A DNA stretch of 32,846 bases from CAYREV01 sp964423345 (GCA_964423345.1 CAYREV010000026.1:1-32846), one strand, 5' to 3'. Shown: positions 1-8,284, numbered from the stretch's first letter. Notes: generated by a model not told the origin, from the sequence alone. Numbers and translations: made by a program.

Positions 1-140
1 GGTGAAACCAGAGGTATCCTTGTTCCCTTAAATATGAAACCATCTACAAGTTTATCACGCTTTAATACATCTCCATATTTTTCTACTTGTTCAGTCAACC
101 AATTAAATGTTGCTAAACGAATTTGTTTATCTATCTCCAT
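1..140 (-). CDS. HNH-type restriction endonuclease-like protein, N-terminal fragment (runs off the window)
   Basis: The minus-strand reading frame opens with an ATG at 138-140 and stays open to the window edge, giving about 46 residues beginning MEIDKQIRLATFNWL and continuing with a KYGDVLKRDKL segment and a GTRIPLVS segment. From memory this resembles the N-terminus of the COG3440-like predicted restriction endonucleases that carry a C-terminal HNH domain; the catalytic part lies outside the window, so the assignment is provisional. It starts 31 bp after the HIT gene stop on the same strand and is probably the third gene of a nuclease-HIT-nuclease operon. Like its two upstream partners it is AT-rich compared with the rest of the window. 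No Shine-Dalgarno sequence is evident. Confidence 0.6.
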   Translation of the reverse strand, partial: MEIDKQIRLATFNWLTEQVEKYGDVLKRDKLVDGFIFKGTRIPLVS

Positions 141-171
141 ATTAGCTGACTAAATTTGAAAATTTCTTAAT

Positions 172-552
172 TTAAGAATCATAATATCCCATACCTTCCA
201 CACTATGTCGTACCCCGCCACTGGGATTTTCCATATCGCCTTTGTAACGGGGAATAAGATGGCAATGAAAGTGAAAGACAGTTTGACCGGCAACAGATCC
301 GCAATTAATGCCGATATTCCATCCGTCGGGCTGATACTCCTTTTCAAGTTTATTTTTTACCTCATCTACCAGCTTTAGGCAGGCTGTTTTTTCCTCGTCA
401 CTCAAATCAAAAAAATCGGTAGCGTGACGACGGCTTATAATTAGGGTATGTCCTTCGGAGACTGGATACTTGTCAAAAGAAGCATAGCACAATTCGTTTT
501 CAGCAATGATTTGCTCATCTAAGTTACAAAAAGGACAATCGTTATTACTCAT
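172..552 (-). CDS. HIT family nucleotide hydrolase/transferase (cassette-associated)
   Basis: A 126-aa histidine triad protein. The HIT signature HFHCHLIPRY is present (His94, His96, His98), preceded by the NIGINCGSVAGQ segment typical of the Ap4A-hydrolase/GalT-like branch, and the N-terminus carries a CPFC pair (Cys6, Cys9) seen in many members. HIT proteins hydrolyse or transfer nucleoside phosphates through a nucleotidyl-histidine intermediate. The gene begins 6 bp after the stop of the upstream HNH nuclease, and its weak AAAGG ribosome site overlaps that stop, so co-transcription is very likely. It differs clearly from the second HIT protein at 22710-23108, which belongs to the housekeeping HINT-like type. 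The setting between two putative nucleases suggests a role in a defence or nucleic-acid repair module rather than general nucleotide scavenging; that part is inference. Confidence 0.9.
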   Translation of the reverse strand: MSNNDCPFCNLDEQIIAENELCYASFDKYPVSEGHTLIISRRHATDFFDLSDEEKTACLKLVDEVKNKLEKEYQPDGWNIGINCGSVAGQTVFHFHCHLIPRYKGDMENPSGGVRHSVEGMGYYDS

Positions 553-558
553 TAGCCT

Positions 559-1683
559 TTAATTGATTTTGAATTCTTGAAATCCTCTTTTTTCAATCAA
601 ATACTCACTTTTATGTATTAATGCCTCAATTGCAGGGTCCAAGCCTTCATTTACCTGAACTCCCAGGCCTTCAAATAATTCCTTGTTGAACCGGTTGCCA
701 TAATTTTGTCCATATAGATGCCATACCTTTTTAATTCTTTCCGAACTACTTTCAATGAGTGAGGGAGACGGTATGCGGTCACTTTTACTGAGATTAATAC
801 TACTTTTTACCGGCATAAGATTCCAAAGGTTATTGTTTTGCCAAAGGCTATATGGTATGACGTGGTCGATATGGAAATTGTTTCGCAACGGAGAGCCGGT
901 CCAGATACATCGAAGCTCTTTGTTATCATCCAATTGCAGTACGTTTTGGACCTGGGAAATATCCCGGGGGATATCAACGGATTGAGTAAGTATGGATAAT
1001 ATATGCTCTTTGGGTAATGTATCGGTATCGTTGTTTCTTCTGGCGGCATTATAGGTGAATTCCGCCCAGCCGTTAATTATTGAATCTTCTCCGATTATGA
1101 GGGCTCCTAAATTATCCAATAGGATATGTAGTTCTGGAAGGATTCCAAAGGTGCCGGCTTCTTTTATTAGGCCGCTGAAGGAAGGAGTCTTAATAGTGCT
1201 TGTATAAGGTTTGACCAGGCTATAATGTTTGCTGAATTTTGAATAACCGAAGTGCTTCATCGGCATTCCTTTTAGTGTGTATTGAATTTTTCTGAGCAAT
1301 ACTATTGTCTGTTTATGGAGATGCTCAGGTACGCTGTTTTGAATTAAATCATAACGGAATTGTGGCAAGCCACCATTATGCTCATAGTGACGAATTATTT
1401 TATTGTATTCCCGTCGAAAAGCAATGGTTTTACCTTTCTCCAAGGCAGGTGATTCTCCATTTTTTTGAGGAATAAATACCGGTTGGCTGAACAGCGGATA
1501 GTAGTACAACAGCCAATAGTAAATAAGGAGGCCAAAGGGGTATTCATCCCATCCCTCTTTGTTTTTACGATGATGTGAACTTCTATTGATTACACATTCA
1601 ACGATCCCCCTCAAAAGAGCAAACTTGTAGGTGGAATCTTTACTGTCTTTCGCCAGTACAGCCGTAAGGATTGAGGTATCCAA
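559..1683 (-). CDS. HNH endonuclease domain protein
   Basis: A 374-aa protein whose C-terminal third holds an HNH nuclease fold: a Cys259 (CIWTG), then FHIDHVIPYS with His271, Asp273 and His274, then Asn residues around 288, Asn297, and KSD at 300-302 followed by IP. The order DHxxPxS...N...KSD resembles the HNH of Cas9/IscB-type and HNH_4-type nucleases. The first 250 residues have no recognised domain; they are rich in aromatic residues near 50-70 and basic overall. The start is a TTG at 1681-1683. An in-frame TGA lies two codons upstream, so the frame cannot extend further. It is the first gene of a tight operon with HIT and a second putative nuclease. Base composition is AT-rich relative to the genes after 1930, which suggests horizontal acquisition. 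Probable role is DNA cleavage in defence; the target is unknown. Confidence 0.8.
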   Translation of the reverse strand: MDTSILTAVLAKDSKDSTYKFALLRGIVECVINRSSHHRKNKEGWDEYPFGLLIYYWLLYYYPLFSQPVFIPQKNGESPALEKGKTIAFRREYNKIIRHYEHNGGLPQFRYDLIQNSVPEHLHKQTIVLLRKIQYTLKGMPMKHFGYSKFSKHYSLVKPYTSTIKTPSFSGLIKEAGTFGILPELHILLDNLGALIIGEDSIINGWAEFTYNAARRNNDTDTLPKEHILSILTQSVDIPRDISQVQNVLQLDDNKELRCIWTGSPLRNNFHIDHVIPYSLWQNNNLWNLMPVKSSINLSKSDRIPSPSLIESSSERIKKVWHLYGQNYGNRFNKELFEGLGVQVNEGLDPAIEALIHKSEYLIEKRGFQEFKIN

Positions 1684-1743
1684 ATTTCAGATTATTGGAT
1701 TACTAATAATGTGCCTTTGAATTATAGAAGTCCCTATAAGAGA

Positions 1744-1772
1744 ATTATAGCTTTATTTGCATAAAAAGTCAG
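1744..1772 (-). promoter_or_regulatory. Candidate sigma70-like promoter for the HNH-HIT-HNH cassette
   Basis: On the minus strand CTGACT (1767-1772), a 17-nt spacer and a perfect TATAAT (1744-1749) lie about 60 bp before the HNH start. The -10 is consensus and the -35 matches 4 of 6. The region is AT-rich, so chance matches are likely, and the form is not the Bacteroidota-type promoter seen at the tRNA gene. Confidence 0.3.
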
Positions 1773-1935
1773 ATTACTTATTTACTACCTTTTGTCCTGA
1801 TCCAGGAAGAGGACCTCTAAAAACAAATATTTAGTCCCAGATATCAAATAACCAGTTATCAGCAACCAAGCCCCCAATTGCCCTTTTGCCAAAAATCGTT
1901 ATCATAGTAGCGTCTTTTAATCAATAAGAGATCTC

Positions 1936-3303
1936 ATGCATGGATACCTGCTGGCGGGCCTGCTGGCCCTGGCTATAGTATTTATAGTAGTGAGTACGGC
2001 GCGCTGGAAGCTGCATCCCTTTTTGGCCCTGTTGCTGGCTTCTTTCGGGGTGGGGCTGTTCGCCGGACTTCCGGGTGCCCAAACCGTCACGGCCATTACC
2101 GACGGCTTTGGCGGTACGCTGGGCTCCATCGGAATTGTAATCGCTGCGGGAACCGTCATCGGGGTGATGCTTGAGAAGAGCGGCAGCACCCGCGTCATCG
2201 CCGACCTGGTGGTCCGCGGCATCGGCAAGGCCCGTTCGGCGCTGGCTATGAGCATCACCGGGGCTATCGTCTCCATCCCGGTTTACTGCGACTCCGGCTA
2301 CGTGATCCTTTCCCCGCTGAACCGCTCCCTGGCATCGGAAAGCAAGCAGTCGCTGGCCACCTTTGCGGTAGCCCTTAGCATGGGGCTGTACACCACACAC
2401 GTATTCGTGCCGCCCACGCCGGGCCCCATCGCCGCTGCCGGTACGCTGGAGGCGGACGTTGGCTCGGTCATCCTGCTTGGGCTGGCCGTAACCGTGCCGG
2501 TTATCATCGCGACCTACCTGTTTGCAACTTATATCGGCCGGCGCATATGGATCGATCCCTCAGAGCCGGTGGCGGCTGACCAGCCGGCCGGGACCGGAAA
2601 GGAGCCTGCAGTGGAGAAAGGGAACCGGCCGTCGGCCACGCGGGCCCTGCTGCCCATACTGCTGCCCATGCTGTTGATCGCCCTGGGGTCGGTGGCCTCG
2701 CTGCCGGCTGCACCCTTTGGAGAGGGATGGGCCGTGGAAGCCATCAATTTTATGGGAGACCCCAACACGGCCCTGATCATCGGGGTGTTCCTGGCCTTCG
2801 GGACCATCGCCCCTTCGGTGCGGGGACCCAAAGTGTACGGGGAATGGGTGGGCAAGGGTCTGAGAAGTGCGGGTACCATCATATTGATCACGGGTGCCGG
2901 CGGGGCGTTCGGGAGCGTGCTGCGGGCCACGGAGATCGGCAGCTTCCTCGGGCAGATGCTGGCGGAATGGAACATCGGCATCTTTCTGCCTTTCCTAATC
3001 GCCGCAGCCCTCAAGACGGCACAGGGCTCCTCGACGGTAGCAATCATCACCACCGCTTCCATCATGCTGCCGCTGCTGCCAGCGGCCGGGTTGGCGGGGG
3101 GACTGGGTCCGGTGCTGGTAACCCTTGCCATCGGCGCCGGGGCTATGACGGTATCCCACGCCAATGACAGTTATTTCTGGGTAGTCAGCCAGTTTTCGGG
3201 CATGGATGTGTCGCAGGCATACAAGCTGCAAACGGCCGGCTCCGCCGTGGCGGGTATCACAGGGATGGCCGCCGTCTTTGTACTGAGCCTGTTTGTGATT
3301 TGA
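1936..3303 (+). CDS. GntP family permease (gluconate/organic acid:H+ symporter)
   Basis: A 455-aa polytopic membrane protein with about 12 hydrophobic segments from residue 5 to the C-terminus. Segments such as IPVYCDSGYVILSPL and VFVPPTPGPIAAA, and the C-terminal KTAQGSSTVA and SHANDSYFWVVSQF motifs, are characteristic of the GntP/GntT family, which imports gluconate, glycerate, serine-type hydroxy acids or related compounds with protons. The substrate cannot be read from sequence. A polar loop at about 210-230 separates the two halves. The gene stands alone on the plus strand. It converges with the trehalase gene with only 42 bp between stops and is the first high-GC gene after the AT-rich left block. 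No kinase or dehydrogenase for a sugar acid lies next to it. Confidence 0.9.
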   Translation: MHGYLLAGLLALAIVFIVVSTARWKLHPFLALLLASFGVGLFAGLPGAQTVTAITDGFGGTLGSIGIVIAAGTVIGVMLEKSGSTRVIADLVVRGIGKARSALAMSITGAIVSIPVYCDSGYVILSPLNRSLASESKQSLATFAVALSMGLYTTHVFVPPTPGPIAAAGTLEADVGSVILLGLAVTVPVIIATYLFATYIGRRIWIDPSEPVAADQPAGTGKEPAVEKGNRPSATRALLPILLPMLLIALGSVASLPAAPFGEGWAVEAINFMGDPNTALIIGVFLAFGTIAPSVRGPKVYGEWVGKGLRSAGTIILITGAGGAFGSVLRATEIGSFLGQMLAEWNIGIFLPFLIAAALKTAQGSSTVAIITTASIMLPLLPAAGLAGGLGPVLVTLAIGAGAMTVSHANDSYFWVVSQFSGMDVSQAYKLQTAGSAVAGITGMAAVFVLSLFVI

Positions 3304-3345
3304 GCTTGGGGGGATCGCAATTAAAGCATGCCCCGGGAGGACAAT

Positions 3346-4842
3346 CTACAGGCCGAACTGCTTTTTCAACGCTACCGCCACGCCGTTGGTCCACCCGAAT
3401 CCGTCCTGCAGGGGGTATTCGCCCCCGCCGGCTTCCAGGCTGAGGTCGCAAACATTGTATTTTTCCATCATCTTGCCGGTGCGGTCGAAGACGGATTTGT
3501 TCAGTTTCAGCCAGCGCTCGGCAATGGTACGGGCCAGTTTCTCGTGTCCGTAGTGCTGCAGGCCCTGTGTGCCTATCCACTGCAGGGGTGCCCATCCGTT
3601 GGGGTAGTCCCACTGCTGGCCGGTATGGTGAAGGGTGGAAACGAGGCCCCCTTCTTTTAAAAACCTGCTTTTCAATACTTCGGCTACCGATGCCGCCTGC
3701 TCTTCCAACGGAAGGCCGACAAACATGGGGTAGCTGCCGGCGAGGGACCAGGTATCGGTTTGTTTGCCCGTATCCCAATTGTAATCGAAATAGTATCCGG
3801 CTTCGGCGTTCCAGAAGTAGCGGTCAAAAGCCTCTTTTCGTTGAGCAGCGGCCTCGCGGTAGCCCTCGTCGGAGGTCCATTCGGCCAGCTTATGCTCCAT
3901 AAAGTACAGCAGGGCGTTCAGATCCACCGGCAGGATATCGGCGGTGTGGATGGTGTCGAGCGTCTTGTTGTCGCGGAACCAGCGGCTGGTGAAATCCCAT
4001 CCCGATTCGGCCCCGGCGCGCAGGTCCCGGTAGCGGCGCTCTGATTCCGCAGTATCGAGATCGGCAGCCAATTCAAAATCCTCTTTCCACGACTCCTCAC
4101 GGGGCAGCGGCCGGTCGTCCCAGTAGCGATTTAGCAGGTTCCCGTCGACGTTTACGAGCCGGCGGTGGCTTTGGCCGGGGGAGAGGCTGTTGCGTCCGTC
4201 CATCCAGAACCGGTACTCTTCTACCAGGGCCGGGATAAACTCTTCAATGGCCGGCCGTCCCTTTTTGCGGGCCAGCAGGTCCACCAGCAGCACCAGAAAA
4301 GGGGGTTGGGACCGGCTTATATAGTAGTAGCGGTTACCGTTGGGGACGTGCCCGATTTTATCGATAAGCCACGCAAAATTACGCGTGAGGTTTTCCACCG
4401 TCTCCAGGCGGCCGGAAGCGGCCAGTCCCTCGGCGGTGAAATAGGTATCCCAGTAGTAGATCTCGCGGAACCTTCCGCCCGGCACGATATAGGGATGGGG
4501 CAGGGGGATCAGGCTGCTCAGGTCGGAAACACCCTCGTCGGGCTGCCGGCTGAGGTAGTCCCATAACTGCTCTATATGTTCTTCCATGGATCCGGCCGAC
4601 TCAAAGCGTCCCTCTTTTTTCCCGGGCAGGTGAAAGTGTTCATAGACAAAGGCTTTCAGGCTGAAGTGGGGTTCCCGCTTCTGGGAAAGGTATTCCTGGT
4701 GTATTTCATCGGGGTCCGACTTGGGTACGCTATCCACAAAGGTCTTCGAGTCGCGGAAGATCCCGGATTGCTGTACATCTTTAAAAAGCGGACCGCTCAA
4801 CTGGATAAACCGGTCAACAGCTTCATGGGTGATGGAAGTCAT
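3346..4842 (-). CDS. treF: Trehalase, GH37, cytoplasmic type
   Basis: A 498-aa glycoside hydrolase family 37 enzyme that splits alpha,alpha-trehalose into two glucose molecules by inversion. Both family signatures are present: PGGRFREIYYWDTYF at 121-135 and QWDYPNGWAPLQ at 410-421. The expected general acid is Asp282 (SGWDFTSRW) and the base is Glu475 within GGGEYPLQDGFGWTNG. There is no signal peptide, so the enzyme should be cytoplasmic (TreF-like rather than TreA-like). It is the last gene of a minus-strand sugar locus, 99 bp after an MFS transporter that probably supplies a disaccharide. In a salt-adapted organism it may also recycle trehalose as an osmolyte; that is inference. Confidence 0.95.
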   Translation of the reverse strand: MTSITHEAVDRFIQLSGPLFKDVQQSGIFRDSKTFVDSVPKSDPDEIHQEYLSQKREPHFSLKAFVYEHFHLPGKKEGRFESAGSMEEHIEQLWDYLSRQPDEGVSDLSSLIPLPHPYIVPGGRFREIYYWDTYFTAEGLAASGRLETVENLTRNFAWLIDKIGHVPNGNRYYYISRSQPPFLVLLVDLLARKKGRPAIEEFIPALVEEYRFWMDGRNSLSPGQSHRRLVNVDGNLLNRYWDDRPLPREESWKEDFELAADLDTAESERRYRDLRAGAESGWDFTSRWFRDNKTLDTIHTADILPVDLNALLYFMEHKLAEWTSDEGYREAAAQRKEAFDRYFWNAEAGYYFDYNWDTGKQTDTWSLAGSYPMFVGLPLEEQAASVAEVLKSRFLKEGGLVSTLHHTGQQWDYPNGWAPLQWIGTQGLQHYGHEKLARTIAERWLKLNKSVFDRTGKMMEKYNVCDLSLEAGGGEYPLQDGFGWTNGVAVALKKQFGL

Positions 4843-4856
4843 AAGTACTGGTTTTA

Positions 4857-4935
4857 GCCACAGATTGTCACAGATTAAAAACGTTTCTTAATCTAATTAA
4901 TAAAAATATCGGTCTAATATCTGCGAAATTCCTTG
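4857..4935. repeat. Degenerate intergenic repeat with CACAGATT direct repeats
   Basis: Between the MFS and trehalase genes, CACAGATT occurs at 4859-4866 and again at 4869-4876 (10-bp period). An imperfect inverted relative, CTGCGAAATT, follows at 4921-4930 after an AT-rich centre. It resembles a widespread dispersed intergenic element ending in TTAATCTGTG...AATCTGTGG that is known from many environmental bacterial genomes. This recognition is from memory. It sits where the trehalase promoter or leader should be. Confidence 0.4.
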
Positions 4936-4941
4936 TCCGTT

Positions 4942-6189
4942 TTATTCGGTCAGACTCTTGAACTCAAAGGTGCTGCGCAATCTTCTGTAGGGGAATAAAA
5001 GCAGCAGCAGGACACCGATGGGAATCAGGACCAGGTAGAAGGCGGTGATTCCATCCAGGCGTTCAAAGAGATAGCCCGTGATAATCGATCCCGTAGTGCC
5101 TCCAAGGGCCGAGAAAATGACGATAAGCCCCGTCATACCACTCTGTTTGGCTTTGGGCAGCTTGCTGAGCACCGTAGAGCTGAGTGTGGGGTAGATGGGG
5201 GCAAGGAAAAGCCCGATGAGCGGGAAGATATAGGCTGCAAAAGGAGCGCTGAGCCATCCCTGAACCGAGCCGGCTTCGATCCCCCTGGTCAGGGGCAGCA
5301 CCAGGACGACAAGAAGCATGGAGGAGGCGAGGCAGGTGACCAGCACCCAGAACCAGTTGACTTTCTTCATGACCGCCCCGCTTGCCAGCCGCCCGATGGC
5401 GGTCGTGGCGGCGAAGATACTGGTTACCTGCACGCTCATGGCGTCGGGGAGCTGCAATATCTTGTTGTTGAACGTGGGCATCCAGGTACCGATCCCCTGT
5501 TCTATATAGACGTATAGAAACACGCCTGCGATAAATATGAGAACCAGCGGGAGCCGGACCAGCCCGATCATTTCAATAAAGCTTTCTCCGGGAGTCTGCC
5601 GGTCGGCCTGCACCTCGCTTTCGTCGAGTTCGGTAAAACTCAGCAGGATAAAGGCGGCAGCCGAGATGGCGGCCAGCACCCAGTAGGTGTCCAGCCAGGT
5701 AGCCCCCGGGGTAGTGTTGGCCCAGTCGATGAAGCCGCCGAACAGCCAGTAGCCGGCCAGGACCCCTATCATAAACAGGCCTTCAAGCAGGTTCATAAAA
5801 CTGCTGTGTTCGTTGGAGTCGTCCGTAATAAGGCTGACCGTCGAATAGACCGAAACCTTAACCAGGGCGAAACTCACCCCTACGGTGGCGAACAGGATTT
5901 TGGTCATCGCAAATCCCCCCACCAGGCGCATGGCTATGGCGGCCACCGTAACGAAGGCCAGGCCGGCCAGCATGGACCGCTTGTATCCGAACTTGGGTAT
6001 GTAGGAGGCGATCAGGAATGAGGCGATGGCAATGGAAAGGTCTTTGTACCCTTCAAGGACGCTGGCAGAGCTGGGGTCCACCTGAAAGTCGTTGATCACC
6101 TGAAGAATGACCGTACCCACGCTGTTAAGGAGAATAGCGAAGACAAAGTAATTGAGAAAAAGCGAGAGTTTTATTTTCCAGTGTTTCAT
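4942..6189 (-). CDS. MFS transporter, probably sugar or disaccharide
   Basis: A 415-aa major facilitator superfamily protein with about 12 hydrophobic segments. The basic loop PKFGYKRSM between segments 2 and 3 corresponds to the MFS motif A region, and a central cytoplasmic loop (about 195-210, DESEVQADRQ) divides the two six-helix halves. The substrate is not determinable from sequence. Position between a P-loop kinase and trehalase in a locus of alpha-glucosidases points to a disaccharide such as trehalose or maltose. ATG start; 99 bp separate it from trehalase downstream, and 119 AT-rich bp from the kinase upstream, which leaves room for an internal promoter. Confidence 0.85.
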   Translation of the reverse strand: MKHWKIKLSLFLNYFVFAILLNSVGTVILQVINDFQVDPSSASVLEGYKDLSIAIASFLIASYIPKFGYKRSMLAGLAFVTVAAIAMRLVGGFAMTKILFATVGVSFALVKVSVYSTVSLITDDSNEHSSFMNLLEGLFMIGVLAGYWLFGGFIDWANTTPGATWLDTYWVLAAISAAAFILLSFTELDESEVQADRQTPGESFIEMIGLVRLPLVLIFIAGVFLYVYIEQGIGTWMPTFNNKILQLPDAMSVQVTSIFAATTAIGRLASGAVMKKVNWFWVLVTCLASSMLLVVLVLPLTRGIEAGSVQGWLSAPFAAYIFPLIGLFLAPIYPTLSSTVLSKLPKAKQSGMTGLIVIFSALGGTTGSIITGYLFERLDGITAFYLVLIPIGVLLLLLFPYRRLRSTFEFKSLTE

Positions 6190-6308
6190 GGCCGGTTATT
6201 TAATAATGTTTATAAAGATCCTGATGGAGGTCCCCACCCCGGAGACAAAAACAAGAATAATTAACCAATAAAATATCGAAATGCATAATAGATGCTGTTT
6301 CAGCGGCT

Positions 6309-6956
6309 CTAACCCCCTTGCGGTTTGACGTTGTAGTTTTTGTCCACAAGAATATCGGCATGTTCGCGGTGCTGCAGAACAATGCGGTGTTCAATTTTCA
6401 GCACCTCCTCGTTGAAAGAGGTCATCGGGTCGCGTGCCCGCCTGAGGCGGCTTTCGTAGGTGTCGCGGTAGTTGCGCTGCATGAATATTTTGCAATCTAT
6501 ATGGTCCAGGAGGGTGACGTAGGTGCCCTCGGCAATCACCACATCTGCCTCCTCGAGCTCTACAAGTACTTCGCGAATCTGGTTTTCCCGGTAGTGAACC
6601 AGGGGTTTGCGCAGCATTTCAACCCCCTCCCTGCATCGGTCAATATGATCCTGAAGAAGCTCCAGGTTGACCTCGCCGGGCCCCACATGGTTGATATCCT
6701 CCATTCTCCGGTCGTGGTTGTCCTTGGGCGGCAGGCGGAAATAGTCGTCCATATGAAAAATAAAGGCGTGGAAGCCGTTTTCCTCCAGCACCGCTTTCAC
6801 CGCCAGGCTGAGGGTGGACTTGCCGCTTCCGGATTCTCCTCCTACCGACAGGGTGAATACCGAATTGCTCTCCTCCAGCCGGGGTTGTATGATATTAAAG
6901 ATTTTCCGTGCGGGTGGAAGATGGTGTTTCTTTATGTGTATGATGTCGCCGGTCAA
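6309..6956 (-). CDS. Uridine kinase-like P-loop kinase
   Basis: A 215-aa P-loop NTPase of the uridine kinase/phosphoribulokinase-like group. Visible features are Walker A GESGSGKST (40-48), HMDDYF (68-73; the DDxF motif that in uridine kinases binds the nucleoside phosphate acceptor region), an acidic strand end IAEGTY (Glu143), and a basic RLRRARD lid-like segment near 170-176. It transfers the ATP gamma-phosphate to a small acceptor, most likely a sugar or nucleoside. It starts with TTG; an in-frame TAA lies nine codons before the TTG and the first internal Met is at 69, inside the core fold. It lies 36 bp after the GH100-like hydrolase on the same strand, so a role in phosphorylating the released sugar or a related metabolite is plausible but unproven. 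A canonical udk would more often lie outside a sugar operon. Confidence 0.75.
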   Translation of the reverse strand: MTGDIIHIKKHHLPPARKIFNIIQPRLEESNSVFTLSVGGESGSGKSTLSLAVKAVLEENGFHAFIFHMDDYFRLPPKDNHDRRMEDINHVGPGEVNLELLQDHIDRCREGVEMLRKPLVHYRENQIREVLVELEEADVVIAEGTYVTLLDHIDCKIFMQRNYRDTYESRLRRARDPMTSFNEEVLKIEHRIVLQHREHADILVDKNYNVKPQGG

Positions 6957-6992
6957 GGTGCTGTCAATATTTGATTAAAAAGGTACGGATGT

Positions 6993-8204
6993 TCAGTGAA
7001 CCAGTCGCCTTTCGGGGGTGGTGGGTTCTATTGCTTCCAGCAAAAACAGGAGTCCCGAGGCACTGTAGCTAAGCTGTTTCTTGCCGCCCCCCTCCAGGGT
7101 GTCGGAGGCGATATATTCGTAAAAGTGAAGGTTTTGCGGATCTTCGATCTCCATCCAGGCTTCGAGCATGTTCCTGGCGATCCCTTCCGAGCCGTTCCTG
7201 CTCATTGCCAGCCCAAACAGTCCCATCCAAACGGGCCAGATACCTCCGTTGTGAAACCGGTGCGGCTCATTTTTAAATTCATAGCTGTAGTTTTTCTGCA
7301 AGGTCTCCCATTCACACGATCCCGGTTTGATGACCGGCCAGAAGGCGGGCAGCAGCTTTCGGCCTATTTCACCGAACAGCTGTTGAATATAACGGTTGAT
7401 AGCGTCCAGTTGCGGCTCGTCGGCAAGGCCCAACAGGAGTGCCAGGGCATGGCCGGCGGTGTCAAACCGGAAGCGGTAGCCCCCGGGGCCCAGGGAGCAG
7501 GCAAAGTGGCTCAGGGATTCGGAGGCGGCCTCTTCGAAGCCTCGCCGATGGTATACGGCCGGGTGCCCGGCATTGGCCGTATCCGGCCAGAAATTTATGG
7601 TGATCCTTTCCCGGATAAGGCGAGCCTGTTCGGCCCGGGCTTGGTCCTGGTAGAGGGCGGCATAGAGCTGCACCCCCCAGAGCCGAAGGGCATTGTCGTA
7701 GAGGGTATGTCCCTCTACGGGAAATTCGTCCGCCCAGTTGCCGCTAAGCGGGGTATACAGCAGGCCGCCGCCGTTGAATTCCCATCGATCCAGGATCTCC
7801 AGGCACTGGATGAGATGGGGCTGCAGCTTCCTTTGCTGGTCCCGGTCGCCCTGATAGAGCAGGTAAAGGCAGGTGCCGGTTAAAAACCAGGTGGTGGCGT
7901 CAACCCGACCGGCAACCCCCCCGAAGCTTATTTCGGGCTCCTCTTGGTCCGGCCGCAGGTTGGAGGGGATCATACCACGCGGGTGCTGATGTTGGGCCAG
8001 GGTGAGAATGGAATTTTGGAATCCTTCAATAACCTTCTCGTCGCCGGCCAGCAGCCCGGCAATGCCGGCAATCATGGCGTCGCGGGACCAGAGGCGCCGG
8101 TAGTTGTCCTGGGTCAGGGGACTGGCCAGGATGCCGTAGGGGCAACAGGCCTCCTGCAGCAGGGAAAGAGCTTGATGTTTCAGCTGGTCCGAATCCGGTT
8201 TCAT
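6993..8204 (-). CDS. GH100-like / amylo-1,6-glucosidase-like (alpha/alpha)6 glycoside hydrolase
   Basis: A 403-aa six-hairpin-type glycosidase without signal peptide. Conserved blocks in order are NYRRLWSRDA (34-43), GRVDATTWF (99-107), GNWADEF (155-161) followed by YDNALRLWG, and FHNGGIWPVW (317-326), ending with FYEYIASDTLEGGG. These blocks match the bacterial proteins annotated as GH100 or amylo-alpha-1,6-glucosidase/invertase-like. The acids in WSRDA, NWADEF and RVDA are candidate catalytic residues. It could hydrolyse sucrose, a small alpha-glucan, or a compatible solute glycoside; sequence alone does not decide. It lies 80 bp downstream of the SSS symporter and 36 bp upstream of the P-loop kinase, so uptake, hydrolysis and phosphorylation may be linked. 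Confidence 0.75.
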   Translation of the reverse strand: MKPDSDQLKHQALSLLQEACCPYGILASPLTQDNYRRLWSRDAMIAGIAGLLAGDEKVIEGFQNSILTLAQHQHPRGMIPSNLRPDQEEPEISFGGVAGRVDATTWFLTGTCLYLLYQGDRDQQRKLQPHLIQCLEILDRWEFNGGGLLYTPLSGNWADEFPVEGHTLYDNALRLWGVQLYAALYQDQARAEQARLIRERITINFWPDTANAGHPAVYHRRGFEEAASESLSHFACSLGPGGYRFRFDTAGHALALLLGLADEPQLDAINRYIQQLFGEIGRKLLPAFWPVIKPGSCEWETLQKNYSYEFKNEPHRFHNGGIWPVWMGLFGLAMSRNGSEGIARNMLEAWMEIEDPQNLHFYEYIASDTLEGGGKKQLSYSASGLLFLLEAIEPTTPERRLVH

Positions 8205-8284
8205 ATCGATGGGTTTACGAGATCCTTTTTATGGGCAGACGCTTATCCGGAAAGGTACGGCGGTCTGCCCGTTATAACCAAGTA

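Noticed and set aside
6996..7883. Plus-strand frame opposite the GH100-like gene
   Set aside because: Shadow of the real gene; repetitive low-complexity composition and no family resemblance.
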